Origin: Thelephora terrestris
Lineage: Eukaryota > Basidiomycota > Agaricomycetes > Thelephorales > Thelephoraceae
Direction of reading: 5' to 3'
Assembly (NCBI GenBank): GCA_015956445.1
Contig: WIUZ02000001.1
Location: forward strand, 186,001-250,000
DNA: 64,000 bases
In this document: one piece after another, positions 10,193 to 20,770 of the stretch
How positions within the stretch are numbered: position 1 is the stretch's first letter
Layout: every line of letters starts with the position of its first letter
Notes under the pieces: generated by a model
Told to the model about the DNA's origin: nothing
Database searches by the model: none
The model's input: only the letters and a program-made list of their open reading frames with translations
Translations under genes and position numbers: made by a program

Positions 10193-10848
10193 AGTAGTAG
10201 TGGATGTTTGGAGAAGGTGGTACTGGTGTTTGGTGGGAGTGGAAAAGAGACGATGAGGGGAACGATCACTAATCCCCCTGACTTAAATACATCCTGACTC
10301 AAAGAAAACCAAAAGGGGAAAAACAAGAACCCATTGTCCATTAACGTCCTCATTAGGGTAAACGAACCCTCAACCCCAATCGCGATCCCATCAACTCAGA
10401 GAAATCCCCATCGATCATGGGAAATCCCCATTCATCCTCTACTGCCACCGTGAAACGAGAGAAATCCCCACCGATCATGAGAAATCCCCATCAGTCTTCT
10501 ATTACCACCGTCGATCGTGAGAAATCCCCATTATGTTCCTAATGACTCCTTTACTATTGTTCTCCTATTTCATTTCATTATTTGTCGCTCCAAAGTCCCA
10601 CTCCCCTGATTCGTCCAACCTACCCTAAACTACGCACAGACCATGTTGATTCCTGTTTGGCTCGCTGTAAAGTAATGACTCCTGTAGAGGATTGGGTATA
10701 TAAGGAAGAGCGTTCGCTCCTTTCTTTTCCCCATTCTCAATCTCTTCTGTACTCCTCTACCCACAACCTGAATACAAAGTAAGCTGAGGAATTCTCCTCA
10801 CGTCTTACCCTTTCTGACTCATTTCAGCAGGAATCATCCTGCCAGTGT
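10193..10848. promoter_or_regulatory. Divergent P1/P2 promoter of E-beta-B
   Basis: Conserved counterpart of 2,666-3,317. It has the GAGAAATCCCCATCGATCATG-type repeat cluster (about 10,395-10,535), TATATAA near 10,697-10,703 before P2, TTAAATA near 10,283 for P1, and a predicted leader intron from GTAAGC (about 10,780) to TTTCAG (about 10,828). Confidence 0.6.
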
Positions 10849-11472
10849 ATGTTCAGTGCCCCTAACCCCTTCCCCTCTACAAGTCCAGTTCAGCGACCAG
10901 TCGTCCCTGACGCTAGGAGATCTATCTGGGAGTATAAACTCATCAGAAGTCTTCAAGTAAACCGAACCACCGGTTTACTCACCCATTTTCCTTACTACCG
11001 CCCCTTTGCAGCTCTCGACGCCGGAGTCACCACTCCCCCTTTTCTCCTAGGAGCCGATCACCAATTCCTTTGGAATTCAGATCTTACTGAGAGCGTCCTT
11101 GCGACCGTCTACTTCAGTATCAGTCCGGCCTTTTACTTTCCCTCCCCACGCGTTCATCTCACCACTAACATTCATACTCACTCTCCTGCTATCATCGTTC
11201 TTTGGTGGGAGATCCCAACTGAATTACCGTATTCGGTTATAGAATATCTCGTCAACTTCGAACGTCTTAGCGACCAGGACTTCGAACCTTTCGTGCAGCA
11301 ACTCAATCAGTTCTGCCAAGACTACCACTCACCCGTGCACCCTTATCAGACAGAGTCACCTCTTTCTCTCGATATCCCTCCTCCCCTCGTTTCCACGCCC
11401 GGAACCCCCTTCAAAACTAGACCCGATACCCCTCACCCCTCCGCTAATCCTCTAGCGTCCCACAAACAGTAA
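10849..11472 (+). CDS. P2 of E-beta-B, 207-aa protein of unknown function
   Basis: Intact frame of the same length as P2-A. Replacement changes relative to A are K/Q and I/V near residue 15, N/T near 36, Q/R near 95, L/F and H/N near 150, and P/S near the end; all other differences are silent. The hydrophobic core and the Pro-rich tail are unchanged. No domain is recognised. Confidence 0.75.
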   Translation: MFSAPNPFPSTSPVQRPVVPDARRSIWEYKLIRSLQVNRTTGLLTHFPYYRPFAALDAGVTTPPFLLGADHQFLWNSDLTESVLATVYFSISPAFYFPSPRVHLTTNIHTHSPAIIVLWWEIPTELPYSVIEYLVNFERLSDQDFEPFVQQLNQFCQDYHSPVHPYQTESPLSLDIPPPLVSTPGTPFKTRPDTPHPSANPLASHKQ

Positions 11473-11639
11473 GCAGGCCCACAACCCTGACACTTCTGAT
11501 CACCTGACATTCTCTCATTTCCTGCTGACCCACTTACTGCCCTCAGGCTGCTTTGATGGGACTTGATGGCACGAATTTAACTACCTGGCTGATCTTCCGT
11601 TCCCAGAAGTAGATTCGTGACAGTACATGCTGAACACAT

Positions 11640-12330
11640 TGTAATCACAGTCAACAAGTGATCACAATGTGCCCAGTGGGGAAATTTTGGATACATCCAA
11701 AATGTACCAGGCCATGTGAATCCAATGTGCCCAGTGGGCACATTTTGATTGCAATCACAATGTACCCATTGATTTTATCTCAATGTACACATCAATCTGA
11801 TCTCAATGTGCCTGCTGTGCGCATTTTAATTTATTTCACAATGTTTCCATCAATGTGTTCACAATGTTTCCATCAATGTGTTCACAATGTACCCAGCTCA
11901 TTACATAATGGTTGGTTTCTTTCCCAATGTTGTCCACAATGTGTCCAACATGGGGCTGAGCCACTCATTTAAACTTCTTTCACAAAGTATCCAGTGATGT
12001 GTCTAAAATGTGTACAGCCATATACATAGTGATTTCTTTGAAAGTTCATAGTGAAATTGAACAATATTGAGATTACATTGTGATTACTTCAAAAAGAACC
12101 CCCTGGGGACATTATTTCCACATCACTGGATAATCTTTGAAAGAAGTTTGAATGAGTGGCTCAGCCACATGCTGGACACATTGTGGACAGCATTGGGAAA
12201 TAAACCAACCATTATGTAATGAGCTGGGTACATTGTGAACACATTGATGGAAACATTGTGACATAAATTGAAATGCACACAGCAGGCACATTGGAGGCCC
12301 CCAGCATGTTCTTTACTGAACTCCATGACT
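11640..12330. repeat. Degenerate foldback element between E-beta-B and E-alpha-C
   Basis: About 11,800-12,000 and 12,120-12,300 are imperfect inverted copies around a centre near 12,055. Both arms carry GCTGAGCCACTCATTTAAAC-type sequence, TACCCAGCTCATTACATAAT and CACAATGT iterations. The open frames at 11,658-11,972 and 12,326-12,123 simply mirror each other and are not genes. The motif CTGAGCCACTCAT is also present in the CACTA-type foldback at 26,629, suggesting a common family. Ends and target duplication are not clear. Confidence 0.6.
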
Positions 12331-12508
12331 TCTTAATGGGATTTGGTCAGTACAGTAAACTCAAAGTGACATGTGCTTGGCACATATTCAACTCAAGAAA
12401 TGAAGTACATCCGGCGTGGCATTACCCTGATATCAACGAATATTAACCAATAACGATAGGGCAAGGATCTTGATCCAATTGCAGTTTTGCAAGATTTTGT
12501 CATCCCAG

Positions 12509-14898
12509 TGTGATGATTTCGCCGTTTACCCCCTTTTTATTTCCTTTATTTAACAACTCATCACCACTAAGTCAGTTGGTGCCCTGCCCTAAACACGGCG
12601 GTAAACTGTTTATTATGCAGTATGCCCTATGCTTAACGACTCAAAGTCCAATACGTGGAACGTGCTACTAGTCAAGATACCCCAGAAGACCTGAGGTATA
12701 ATACGTGAACATGTACCGGCGGACCTTCATACGAAGATCCCCCCTACCTGGCCCTCCGTTGCCCCTGGACGACTAGTAGATATTCAGGCTACCGACAACA
12801 AGGGATGTATTAATAAGCGTCGCGCGCTGACCTCTCACAGAAGTCAACCGGCTTATTAATCTGACCCTTGGATTGGACTTATGAAAACCATTATGCTTTA
12901 CGACTCATGGATCACGCGCAATAGACAATATAGAAGATTCATTGGAAGCCAACAGTACAAAAGAGTTATCTAATCAATATCTCTTCGGATCCTTTGTACT
13001 ACTTCCAATGCCGACCTCACCAACTCCTCATTCAACCAGTTCTGCTCCCGGATCTCGTTCGGGTCCACGTCCGACAAGTCATCGTAATCTGGAAGCTCCG
13101 TATCAGAGTTTGGTTCACTATCGGGAACGAACTCGGCGTACGGATCATACTCCAGAGCAGGCCATTGACGGCGACTACCCCAAGGAGTAGAAACGAACTC
13201 AGGACGAGGAGTGTCCCTACGGACGACTCCTATGTTCTGATAAAATTCGTCGCTCCCGATCTCAATGACCTCATCGTCAATGGGAACCAACCTGTTCTCA
13301 TGACGGACCAACAAACGAGCAGGCGGCGACTCAGCCCGATGCAGAACCTCTTCCCCTTCCTCTTCTTCAACTCGGACCTCCGGTTCATTGCACCTCCTCT
13401 GGAGCTCCCGGACTTCTCCGGTCAACTCGGAGATACGACGAGTAAGGCGAACCTAAAACGAATAGGGTTAGAAGACATTAAAAACCTTCAACCCCTACTC
13501 GTTACCTTATCGTCCTCCAATTCTCCGGTCTTGGTAACCAGAGCCCGAACCAGGTCCTTAAGAGTGGACACCTCTCCCTAAAGGAAATGTTGGGTTAGAA
13601 AAGTCAAATATCTCCCGACCCCACATTTACCTTTAACAAATCGATATCGGCCCCCTGCCGAACAACGGTATCTTCCTGTCCGTGAATAACCCCTTGCATA
13701 TCCTCCTTCCAATTCTCCAACGCTTCTATCTCTTCACGACGACCATCGATGCGCTCGTTGACGTGAGCCACTTCGTCCATCAGCATGGACCCAACGTTCC
13801 CCGTATGGAGAACGCTGGCCTCCAACACGGAGTTGAAGGTCTCGTTGGATTCCGTCATGAACTCAACACCCCTATTGAGGAGTTCACTCGCATATGGGTT
13901 GGTCTCGATGCGCGCCAACTTGCGCCGAGACACCCTTCGAGCAGCCTGGAAGAAGTCCCTGAAACCTAAAAGGAGTTAGCTTGGTTTCCTAAACCGGAAT
14001 ACGCAAGCAGGGCCCCCACCTAAATCAGAGAACCCCTCATTAGGGTCGGCGGTGGCGGTCCGGTCCATAACCGCTCCCAAAGTAGGATAAGGGCGGGACG
14101 GATCACGGCGGGCATGAGAGAAACGGTCAATGTTGTAGTTGTTCTCCTGAACAGGAGAGTAAGAGGAAGAGCGGCGAGTGGGATTGCGAGTAGAGGCACG
14201 AGGCATGTTGGCTGTGTAACAAAGGTGGGTTTGTTGGAAGACCAGTCATCCAACCCCCTTTGGTTATATACCAAATGTCACGCCCCTTCCACGACTCAGG
14301 AGTTGAGTCATCATTTCTATTGTTTACTGCGCATGACCCACATGACATCATATGCCCCTATTTCTTAGTCATATGCTCCCCTTTTGCCATTGGCTGTTAG
14401 TCAGTCATACCCACATTCCTTCCGAACATTCCCAGGCTACGTCATGCTTTGTAACTGCTTTGTAATGCTCTCAAATTGCTATTGGCCGCCACACTTTTGT
14501 TTATCAGCTGATAATTTGTAGCATTAGTCACCACGTAACGCACAGACCATGCAGTGCTGTGCATGGACCATGTTTGTCTGTGTTTGTATCATTAGTGTAG
14601 TTACATGTCACTGTCACGTCACAAATCTAAGTAGTATATATACTCAGAGTAGTTTAGCCTGTACTCCTTAGATTTGTTATCATCAGACTCTCCGTGACCT
14701 CTACTGCTGTGTGCTTAGAGCAAGAGTGTTTGAAGACCCTTGTCTCCTTCTTTCTCCTCTTCTCCAATCTAGTCTGTGAAGAGACTTCCGATATCCCTGG
14801 GTTTGCAACAGGGTTATAACTGTGTGTTTGACCCCTGAGTGTGATAGGTTTGGATAGCAAGAGTGCTATTGAACTGTAGAGGTCGCGTCGGCCTGACA
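12509..14898 (-). mobile_element. E-alpha-C, recombinant LTR-like element
   Basis: 2,390 bp from TGTGATGATTTC to GGCCTGACA with an intact P3. The flanks do not match as a target duplication (CCCAG on the left, GTTGG on the right). The right flank is the inverted copy of the left flank of E-alpha-D. The first ~620 bp (5' side, 14,898-14,279) are identical to E-alpha-D; the remainder is clearly diverged from D. This mosaic indicates recombination at the palindrome boundary. Confidence 0.82.
12970..14206 (-). CDS. P3 of E-alpha-C, coiled-coil/acidic protein, 4 exons
   Basis: Exon 1 starts at 14,206 (MPRASTRNPTRRSSS); exon 4 ends at 12,970 (RRIRRDID region). The coiled-coil version is the A type (ENWKEDMQGVIHGQED). 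Relative to copy B there is an in-frame loss of about nine codons in the acidic exon (the GSPIIPN segment) and a short in-frame gain. All frames are open. Function is unknown. Confidence 0.7.
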
Positions 14899-15354
14899 GT
14901 TGGTAATTTTAGACTCAATTCAGGGGATTGCAATTTTTGTTGTATTCACACCAAGGATCAGAACTAAGGTGAAAAAGAACTGAATCTCATTTTGTCCTCA
15001 GTGATGACAAAACATGAATTTTAAGATCAGTGTACAATAATGCTAATGAAAAGCATGTGTAAAGTTCATTTGCCTGGAAGGTCTGCATTTTTTCTCTGGA
15101 TGTGGGCAAATGGCAACAATCAAGTAGAACAACTGTGTACCCTGAGCAACAGGCTGCCAGGCAAGTGTTGTGTGAGTCATTGACTTTGCAATGACTTGCG
15201 TGATTTAGCATGATTCGAAGATGATTCAAGTCATGGCTTGAGTCATTTGACTTGGGCTGAGTGTGAGGAACTGGTGTTTGGTCCATTGCTATTTAGATGT
15301 CCGTAGTAGATAGCGTACGCTACGGCATAAGGGAGACTTAAAGGAGGATGGCAT

Positions 15355-15720
15355 TCAAGTAGTCAAAATCTCGCTGGTCATCTCATCGACATCAACCTCT
15401 ACGCCCTCATCTGTTGCTGCATCCATGTTCAATAGTTTGCAAAGCGCCAGCTCCTCTGTCAAGTGGTTTCGTGCAAACCCATCATAAAGGTTGACCCAGT
15501 GGTCATTGTCAAAGTCAAATAGGTCTCGAAGCAAGATAGGGTTATCCATTCCGGTGAAGTTCAGTTTGTCGTCTGTGGTGTCATCAGGGATAAGGTGGCG
15601 AACACCTGACACTGGTGCTTCTGAGTCAGGTGATGTTGATAAGGTAACCGTGGGTCCATGATTGGGCTCGGAGCATTGCTGCTGTGAAAAGGACATAGCA
15701 TCAGATGGGGAGTTCTTCAC
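15355..15720 (-). CDS. 121-aa ORF, left palindrome copy, unknown
   Basis: Reads MKNSPSDAMSFSQQQC... with an acidic C-terminal half containing LRDLFDFDNDHWVNLYDGFA and ending DEMTSEILTT. An identical copy is on the other arm (16,744-17,109). Composition looks protein-like, but no domain is recognised. It may be the 3' end of a larger gene cut by the foldback 77 bp upstream. Confidence 0.35.
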   Translation of the reverse strand: MKNSPSDAMSFSQQQCSEPNHGPTVTLSTSPDSEAPVSGVRHLIPDDTTDDKLNFTGMDNPILLRDLFDFDNDHWVNLYDGFARNHLTEELALCKLLNMDAATDEGVEVDVDEMTSEILTT

Positions 15721-15796
15721 TCAACCGCCAAATAGATGTTTCATTCAGATTTTCATTGATTTCTCCTGGTGTTCGCTGCAAATGTACATCTTCAGT

Positions 15797-16667
15797 CACT
15801 GGGGGCAAGGGGTGGTGTTCCAGTCCAGAACATTGCAAGTTCATTGTAAGGAAATGGACGATGTACCTGGCAAAAATCAACCCAGAACATCACAACACAT
15901 TCTGAATTTTCCAGGCCAATTTCCTTGCAGTGTTCTGTAACAGAAAATGGTCAGTACATTCACAGTGTTCCAGTGATGTTCCCATTAGGTAGTCCATGGG
16001 TACGTTCAGAATTTTCCCAAAGAATGCAACCTCGACGTCGACAATCAGCACATTTACAATGTTCCTGTTTAGGAAAATTCAAAATGCACCCAACGGGTGT
16101 ATTTGCAGTGTTCCAGGGTGGTACATCCAGAATGTACTGATGCCGTCAACCACAATGTACTGAGTTTGGCAAACATCAGGAACACTGCAGGAACACTGCA
16201 AGGAAACTGGAAAAACTGGGAACATCACAAGTTCATTCAAAATGTTCCCAGTTTTCCAGTTTCCTTGCAGTGTTCCTGCAGTGTTCCTGATGTTTGCCAA
16301 ACTCAGTACATCAGTCGATGGTCCCAGTAAATTCTGGATGTACCACCCTGGAACACTGCAAATACACCCGTTGGGTGCATTTTGAATTTTCCTAAACAGG
16401 AACATTGTAAATGTGCTGATTGTCGACGTCGAGGTTGCATTCTTTGGGAAAATTCTGAACGTACCCATGGACTACCTAATGGGAACATCACTGGAACACT
16501 GTGAATGTACTGACCATTTTCTGTTACAGAACACTGCAAGGAAATTGGCCTGGAAAATTCAGAATGTGTTGTGATGTTCTGGGTTGATTTTTGCCAGGTA
16601 CATCGTCCATTTCCTTACAATGAACTTGCAATGTTCTGGACTGGAACACCACCCCTTGCCCCCAGTG
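15797..16667. mobile_element. CACTA-type foldback element at the palindrome centre
   Basis: Ends are perfect inverted repeats starting CACTGGGGGCAAGGGGTGG. The whole element is an inverted repeat of about 430-bp arms rich in GGAACACTGCAAGG-type iterations. CACT(A/G) termini are typical of the EnSpm/CACTA superfamily. Its outer flanks (AGT / ACT) are inverted copies of each other rather than a direct duplication, because the surrounding DNA is itself inverted. No transposase. Confidence 0.7.
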
Positions 16668-16743
16668 ACTGAAGATGTACATTTGCAGCGAACACCAGGA
16701 GAAATCAATGAAAATCTGAATGAAACATCTATTTGGCGGTTGA

Positions 16744-17109
16744 GTGAAGAACTCCCCATCTGATGCTATGTCCTTTTCACAGCAGCAATGCTCCGAGCCC
16801 AATCATGGACCCACGGTTACCTTATCAACATCACCTGACTCAGAAGCACCAGTGTCAGGTGTTCGCCACCTTATCCCTGATGACACCACAGACGACAAAC
16901 TGAACTTCACCGGAATGGATAACCCTATCTTGCTTCGAGACCTATTTGACTTTGACAATGACCACTGGGTCAACCTTTATGATGGGTTTGCACGAAACCA
17001 CTTGACAGAGGAGCTGGCGCTTTGCAAACTATTGAACATGGATGCAGCAACAGATGAGGGCGTAGAGGTTGATGTCGATGAGATGACCAGCGAGATTTTG
17101 ACTACTTGA
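16744..17109 (+). CDS. 121-aa ORF, right palindrome copy, unknown
   Basis: Inverted duplicate of 15,355-15,720 with the same translation. Two identical copies in opposite orientation reflect the palindrome, not independent conservation, so the coding status is untested. Confidence 0.35.
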   Translation: MKNSPSDAMSFSQQQCSEPNHGPTVTLSTSPDSEAPVSGVRHLIPDDTTDDKLNFTGMDNPILLRDLFDFDNDHWVNLYDGFARNHLTEELALCKLLNMDAATDEGVEVDVDEMTSEILTT

Positions 17110-19184
17110 ATGCCATCCTCCTTTAAGTCTCCCTTATGCCGTAGCGTACGCTATCTACTACGGACATCTAAATAGCAATGGACCAAACACCAGTTCCTCA
17201 CACTCAGCCCAAGTCAAATGACTCAAGCCATGACTTGAATCATCTTCGAATCATGCTAAATCACGCAAGTCATTGCAAAGTCAATGACTCACACAACACT
17301 TGCCTGGCAGCCTGTTGCTCAGGGTACACAGTTGTTCTACTTGATTGTTGCCATTTGCCCACATCCAGAGAAAAAATGCAGACCTTCCAGGCAAATGAAC
17401 TTTACACATGCTTTTCATTAGCATTATTGTACACTGATCTTAAAATTCATGTTTTGTCATCACTGAGGACAAAATGAGATTCAGTTCTTTTTCACCTTAG
17501 TTCTGATCCTTGGTGTGAATACAACAAAAATTGCAATCCCCTGAATTGAGTCTAAAATTACCAACTGTCAGGCCGACGCGACCTCTACAGTTCAATAGCA
17601 CTCTTGCTATCCAAACCTATCACACTCAGGGGTCAAACACACAGTTATAACCCTGTTGCAAACCCAGGGATATCGGAAGTCTCTTCACAGACTAGATTGG
17701 AGAAGAGGAGAAAGAAGGAGACAAGGGTCTTCAAACACTCTTGCTCTAAGCACACAGCAGTAGAGGTCACGGAGAGTCTGATGATAACAAATCTAAGGAG
17801 TACAGGCTAAACTACTCTGAGTATATATACTACTTAGATTTGTGACGTGACAGTGACATGTAACTACACTAATGATACAAACACAGACAAACATGGTCCA
17901 TGCACAGCACTGCATGGTCTGTGCGTTACGTGGTGACTAATGCTACAAATTATCAGCTGATAAACAAAAGTGTGGCGGCCAATAGCAATTTGAGAGCATT
18001 ACAAAGCAGTTACAAAGCATGACGTAGCCTGGGAATGTTCGGAAGGAATGTGGGTATGACTGACTAACAGCCAATGGCAAAAGGGGAGCATATGACTAAG
18101 AAATAGGGGCATATGATGTCATGTGGGTCATGCGCAGTAAACAATAGAAATGATGACTCAACTCCTGAGTCGTGGAAGGGGCGTGGCATTTGGTATATAA
18201 CCAAAGGGGGTTGGATGACTGGGTCTCTCAACAAACCCACCTTTGTTACACACAGCCAACATGCCTCGTGCCTCTACTCGTATTCCCACCCATTGCTCTT
18301 CTTCCTACTCTCCTGTTCAGGAGAACAACTTCAACATTGATCGTTTCTCTCATGCTCGTCGTGATGCTTCTCGCCCTTATCCCACTTTGGGAAATGTCAT
18401 GGACCGGACCGCCACCGCCGACCCTAATGAGGGTTTCACCGACTTAGGTTCGGGATGTCGGTTGACATATTTGGCGTGTCTACTGATGTTCCGCTTTAGG
18501 TTTCAGGGATTTCATCCAGGCTTCTCGTAGGGTGTCTCGGCGTAAGTTGGCGCGCATCGAGACGAACCCTTATGCGACCGAACTCCTTAATAGGGGCGTC
18601 GAGTTCGTCACTGAGACCAATGAGACCTTCAACTCCGTGTTGGAGGCCAGCGTTATCCATACGGGTAACGTTGGGTCCATGTTGATGGATGAGATTGCTC
18701 ATGTCAATGAGCGAGTTGATGGTCGTCGAGAAGAGATTGAGAAGCTGGAGAAGGAGTTCCTTGGATGTCATGAGGGCATCTTGAAGATTGAAGATGAGCA
18801 GGAGCAGCACGGTATGGCGATTGACAGGTTGAACAGCTGTGGTAGTTACATTACTGAGTAAAGTGTGATAACTGGTCAGATTACACCCTCAAAGTTATCA
18901 TGATAACTTTGAGTACTGCTCAACCCATACTCACCCACTGTTTTGGGTTGATGGGAGAGGTCCCAATTAGGCAGGTGCCGAGGGTGTGGATTGCCTGGGA
19001 GTCTGGGTGGGTTTCCTTTTTGGGAATATCCCAGAAAGGAAATATTGATGGCTTATGTAAGCAATGATGGGAAACAGAATAGATGGAATGTCTATAAAAG
19101 GAAATACTATAGAAGGAAATACCATAAGAGGAAATTTGATGGATTACATAATGGGATCATGTGACTTCCTAAAAATGAAATTTT

Positions 19185-19400
19185 ACCTGGTATGTTATTT
19201 TTACCTGGTATGTTATTTTACCTGGTATGTTATTTTTACCTGGTATGTTATTTTTACCAAATATGTTATTTTTACCAAATATGTTATTTTTACCAAATAT
19301 GTTATTTTTACCAAATATGTTATTTTTACCAAATATGTTATTTTTACCAAATATGTTATTTTTACCAAATATGCTATTTTTTTTACCAGATTTGTTATTT
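19185..19400 (+). repeat. 18-bp minisatellite, left arm of FB2
   Basis: About 12 copies of the unit seen at 1,424-1,805 in reverse orientation (TACCAAATATGTTATTTT). The four outermost have ACCTGGTATGTTATTT variants. The right arm holds about 10 copies (22,930-23,120). Confidence 0.9.
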
Positions 19401-19739
19401 TTCTAACTACAGCAATTTCTAAGTATGAGAACTTCTAAATCGCATAATTTCAAGGATAGTGACCTTTCAATAAGTTGATTTTCCAACATTACAATTGGAA
19501 GGTCTTCATTTCAATGAGATTTATGTAAACTTTTCTTTGCCTTTTCTACCATATGATAGAATATGGTTCTGTTTGTAGTCATGACCTAACCTAACCTAAA
19601 CCGACCCTAATTCAACTTGATTTTGTTTTATCTTATCTCAGCTAACCCCTAATCTAATCTAATCTACAAGTGTTTCATCTAATCTACCCAAAATAGTCCA
19701 CCTGACCTAACCTAACCTACAGTAAATCCAACCCACTGT

Positions 19740-20770
19740 AAATGTAATCTACCATAAACATAATCTACAGTAAACATAATCTACGGTAAACATAGTCTAC
19801 AGTAAACGTAGTCTACGGCAAACGTAGTCTACAGCAAACATAGTCTACGGTAACGTAGTCTACGGTAAACGTAGTCTACGGTAAACGTAGTCTACGGTAC
19901 TAGTCTACGGTAACGTAGTCTACGGTAAACGTAGTCTACGTAGTCTACGGTAAACGTAGTCTACGGTAAACGTAGTCTACGGTAAACGTAGTCTACGGTA
20001 AACGTAGTCTACGGTAAACGTAGTCTACGGTAAACGTAGTCTACGGTAAACGTAGTCTACGGTAAACGTAGTCTACGGTAAAGTAGTCTACGGTAAACGT
20101 AGTCTACGGTAAACGTAGTCTACGGTAAACGTAGTCTACGGTAACGTAGTCTACGGTTAAACGTAGTTACGGTAACGTAGTCTACGGTAAACGTAGTCTA
20201 CGGTAAACGTAGTCTACGGTAAACGTAGTCTACGGTAAACGTAGTCTACGGTAAACGTAGTCTACGGAACGTAGTCATACGGTACGTAGTCTACGGTAAA
20301 CGTAGTCTACGGTAACGTAGTCTACGGTAACGTAGTCTACGGTAAACGTGTCTACGGTAAACGTAGTCTACGGTAAACGTAGTCTACGGTAACGTATTAC
20401 GGTAAACGTAGTCTACGGTAAACGTAGTCTACGGTAAACGTAGTCTCTACGTGTAAACGTAGTCTACGGTAAACGTAGTCTACGGTAAACGTAGTCTACG
20501 GGTAAACGTAGTCTACGGGTAAACGTAGTCCTACGGTAAACGTAGTCTACGGTAAACGTAGTCTACGGTAAACGTAGTCTACGGTAACGTAGTCTACGGT
20601 AAACGTAGTCTACGGTAAACGTAGTCTACGGTAAACGTAGTCTACGGTAAACGTAGTCTACGGTTAACGTAGTCTACGGTAAACGTTAGTCTATGGTAAA
20701 TGTAGTCTATAGTAACCTTAATCTACCGTAAACGTACTCTACCATAAACGTACTCTACCGTAAATGTACT
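19740..20770 (+). repeat. Expanded 16-bp minisatellite, left arm of FB2
   Basis: About 60 copies of CGTAGTCTACGGTAAA. The unit itself contains the palindrome GTAGTCTAC-like core (TAGTCTA). Many copies carry 1-4 base indels (for example around 19,850-19,950, 20,150-20,170 and 20,270-20,300), unlike the clean arrays elsewhere. The matching array in the right arm (22,258-22,580) has only about 20 copies. Confidence 0.88.

Larger units (their letters stand above)
6758..11492. mobile_element. E-beta-B: complete LTR-like element, interrupted by E-alpha-B
   Basis: Starts TGTCACGAACGCGTGACA at 6,758 and ends CCCTGACA at 11,492. It is flanked by the 5-bp duplication CTTCT (6,753-6,757 and 11,493-11,497). 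Without E-alpha-B and one copy of its TGAGT duplication it is about 2.3 kb. It carries P1 (-) and P2 (+) diverging from a common promoter. TG...CA ends and a 5-bp duplication are the signature of retroviral-type integrase products such as LTRs. The ends share only TGTCA as inverted repeat, so a TIR DNA transposon is less likely. No polyprotein is present. Confidence 0.82.
14279..18185. repeat. 3.9-kb near-perfect palindrome centred at ~16,232
   Basis: Left and right halves are reverse complements. Only a few differences occur near the centre (about 16,133-16,165 against 16,300-16,335). The symmetric layers are a CACTA-type foldback (15,797-16,667), 898 bp of flanking DNA on each side (14,899-15,796 and 16,668-17,565), then the first ~620 bp of E-alpha-C and E-alpha-D. 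Beyond about 1,953 bp from the centre the two E-alpha copies differ (first difference GTGACATTTGG against GTGGCATTTGG). Confidence 0.88.

Noticed and set aside
11658-11972. 104-aa open frame rich in C, P, S and H
   Set aside because: Lies in one arm of a degenerate foldback, mirrored by 12,326-12,123; repetitive CACAATGT translation.
14987-15286. 99-aa open frame duplicated at 17,178-17,477
   Set aside because: Identical only because of the palindrome; Cys/His-rich random-looking sequence with no promoter or intron context.
19740-20770. CRISPR array
   Set aside because: Units are contiguous 16-bp repeats without unique spacers, lie in a eukaryotic foldback element, and no cas genes are present.
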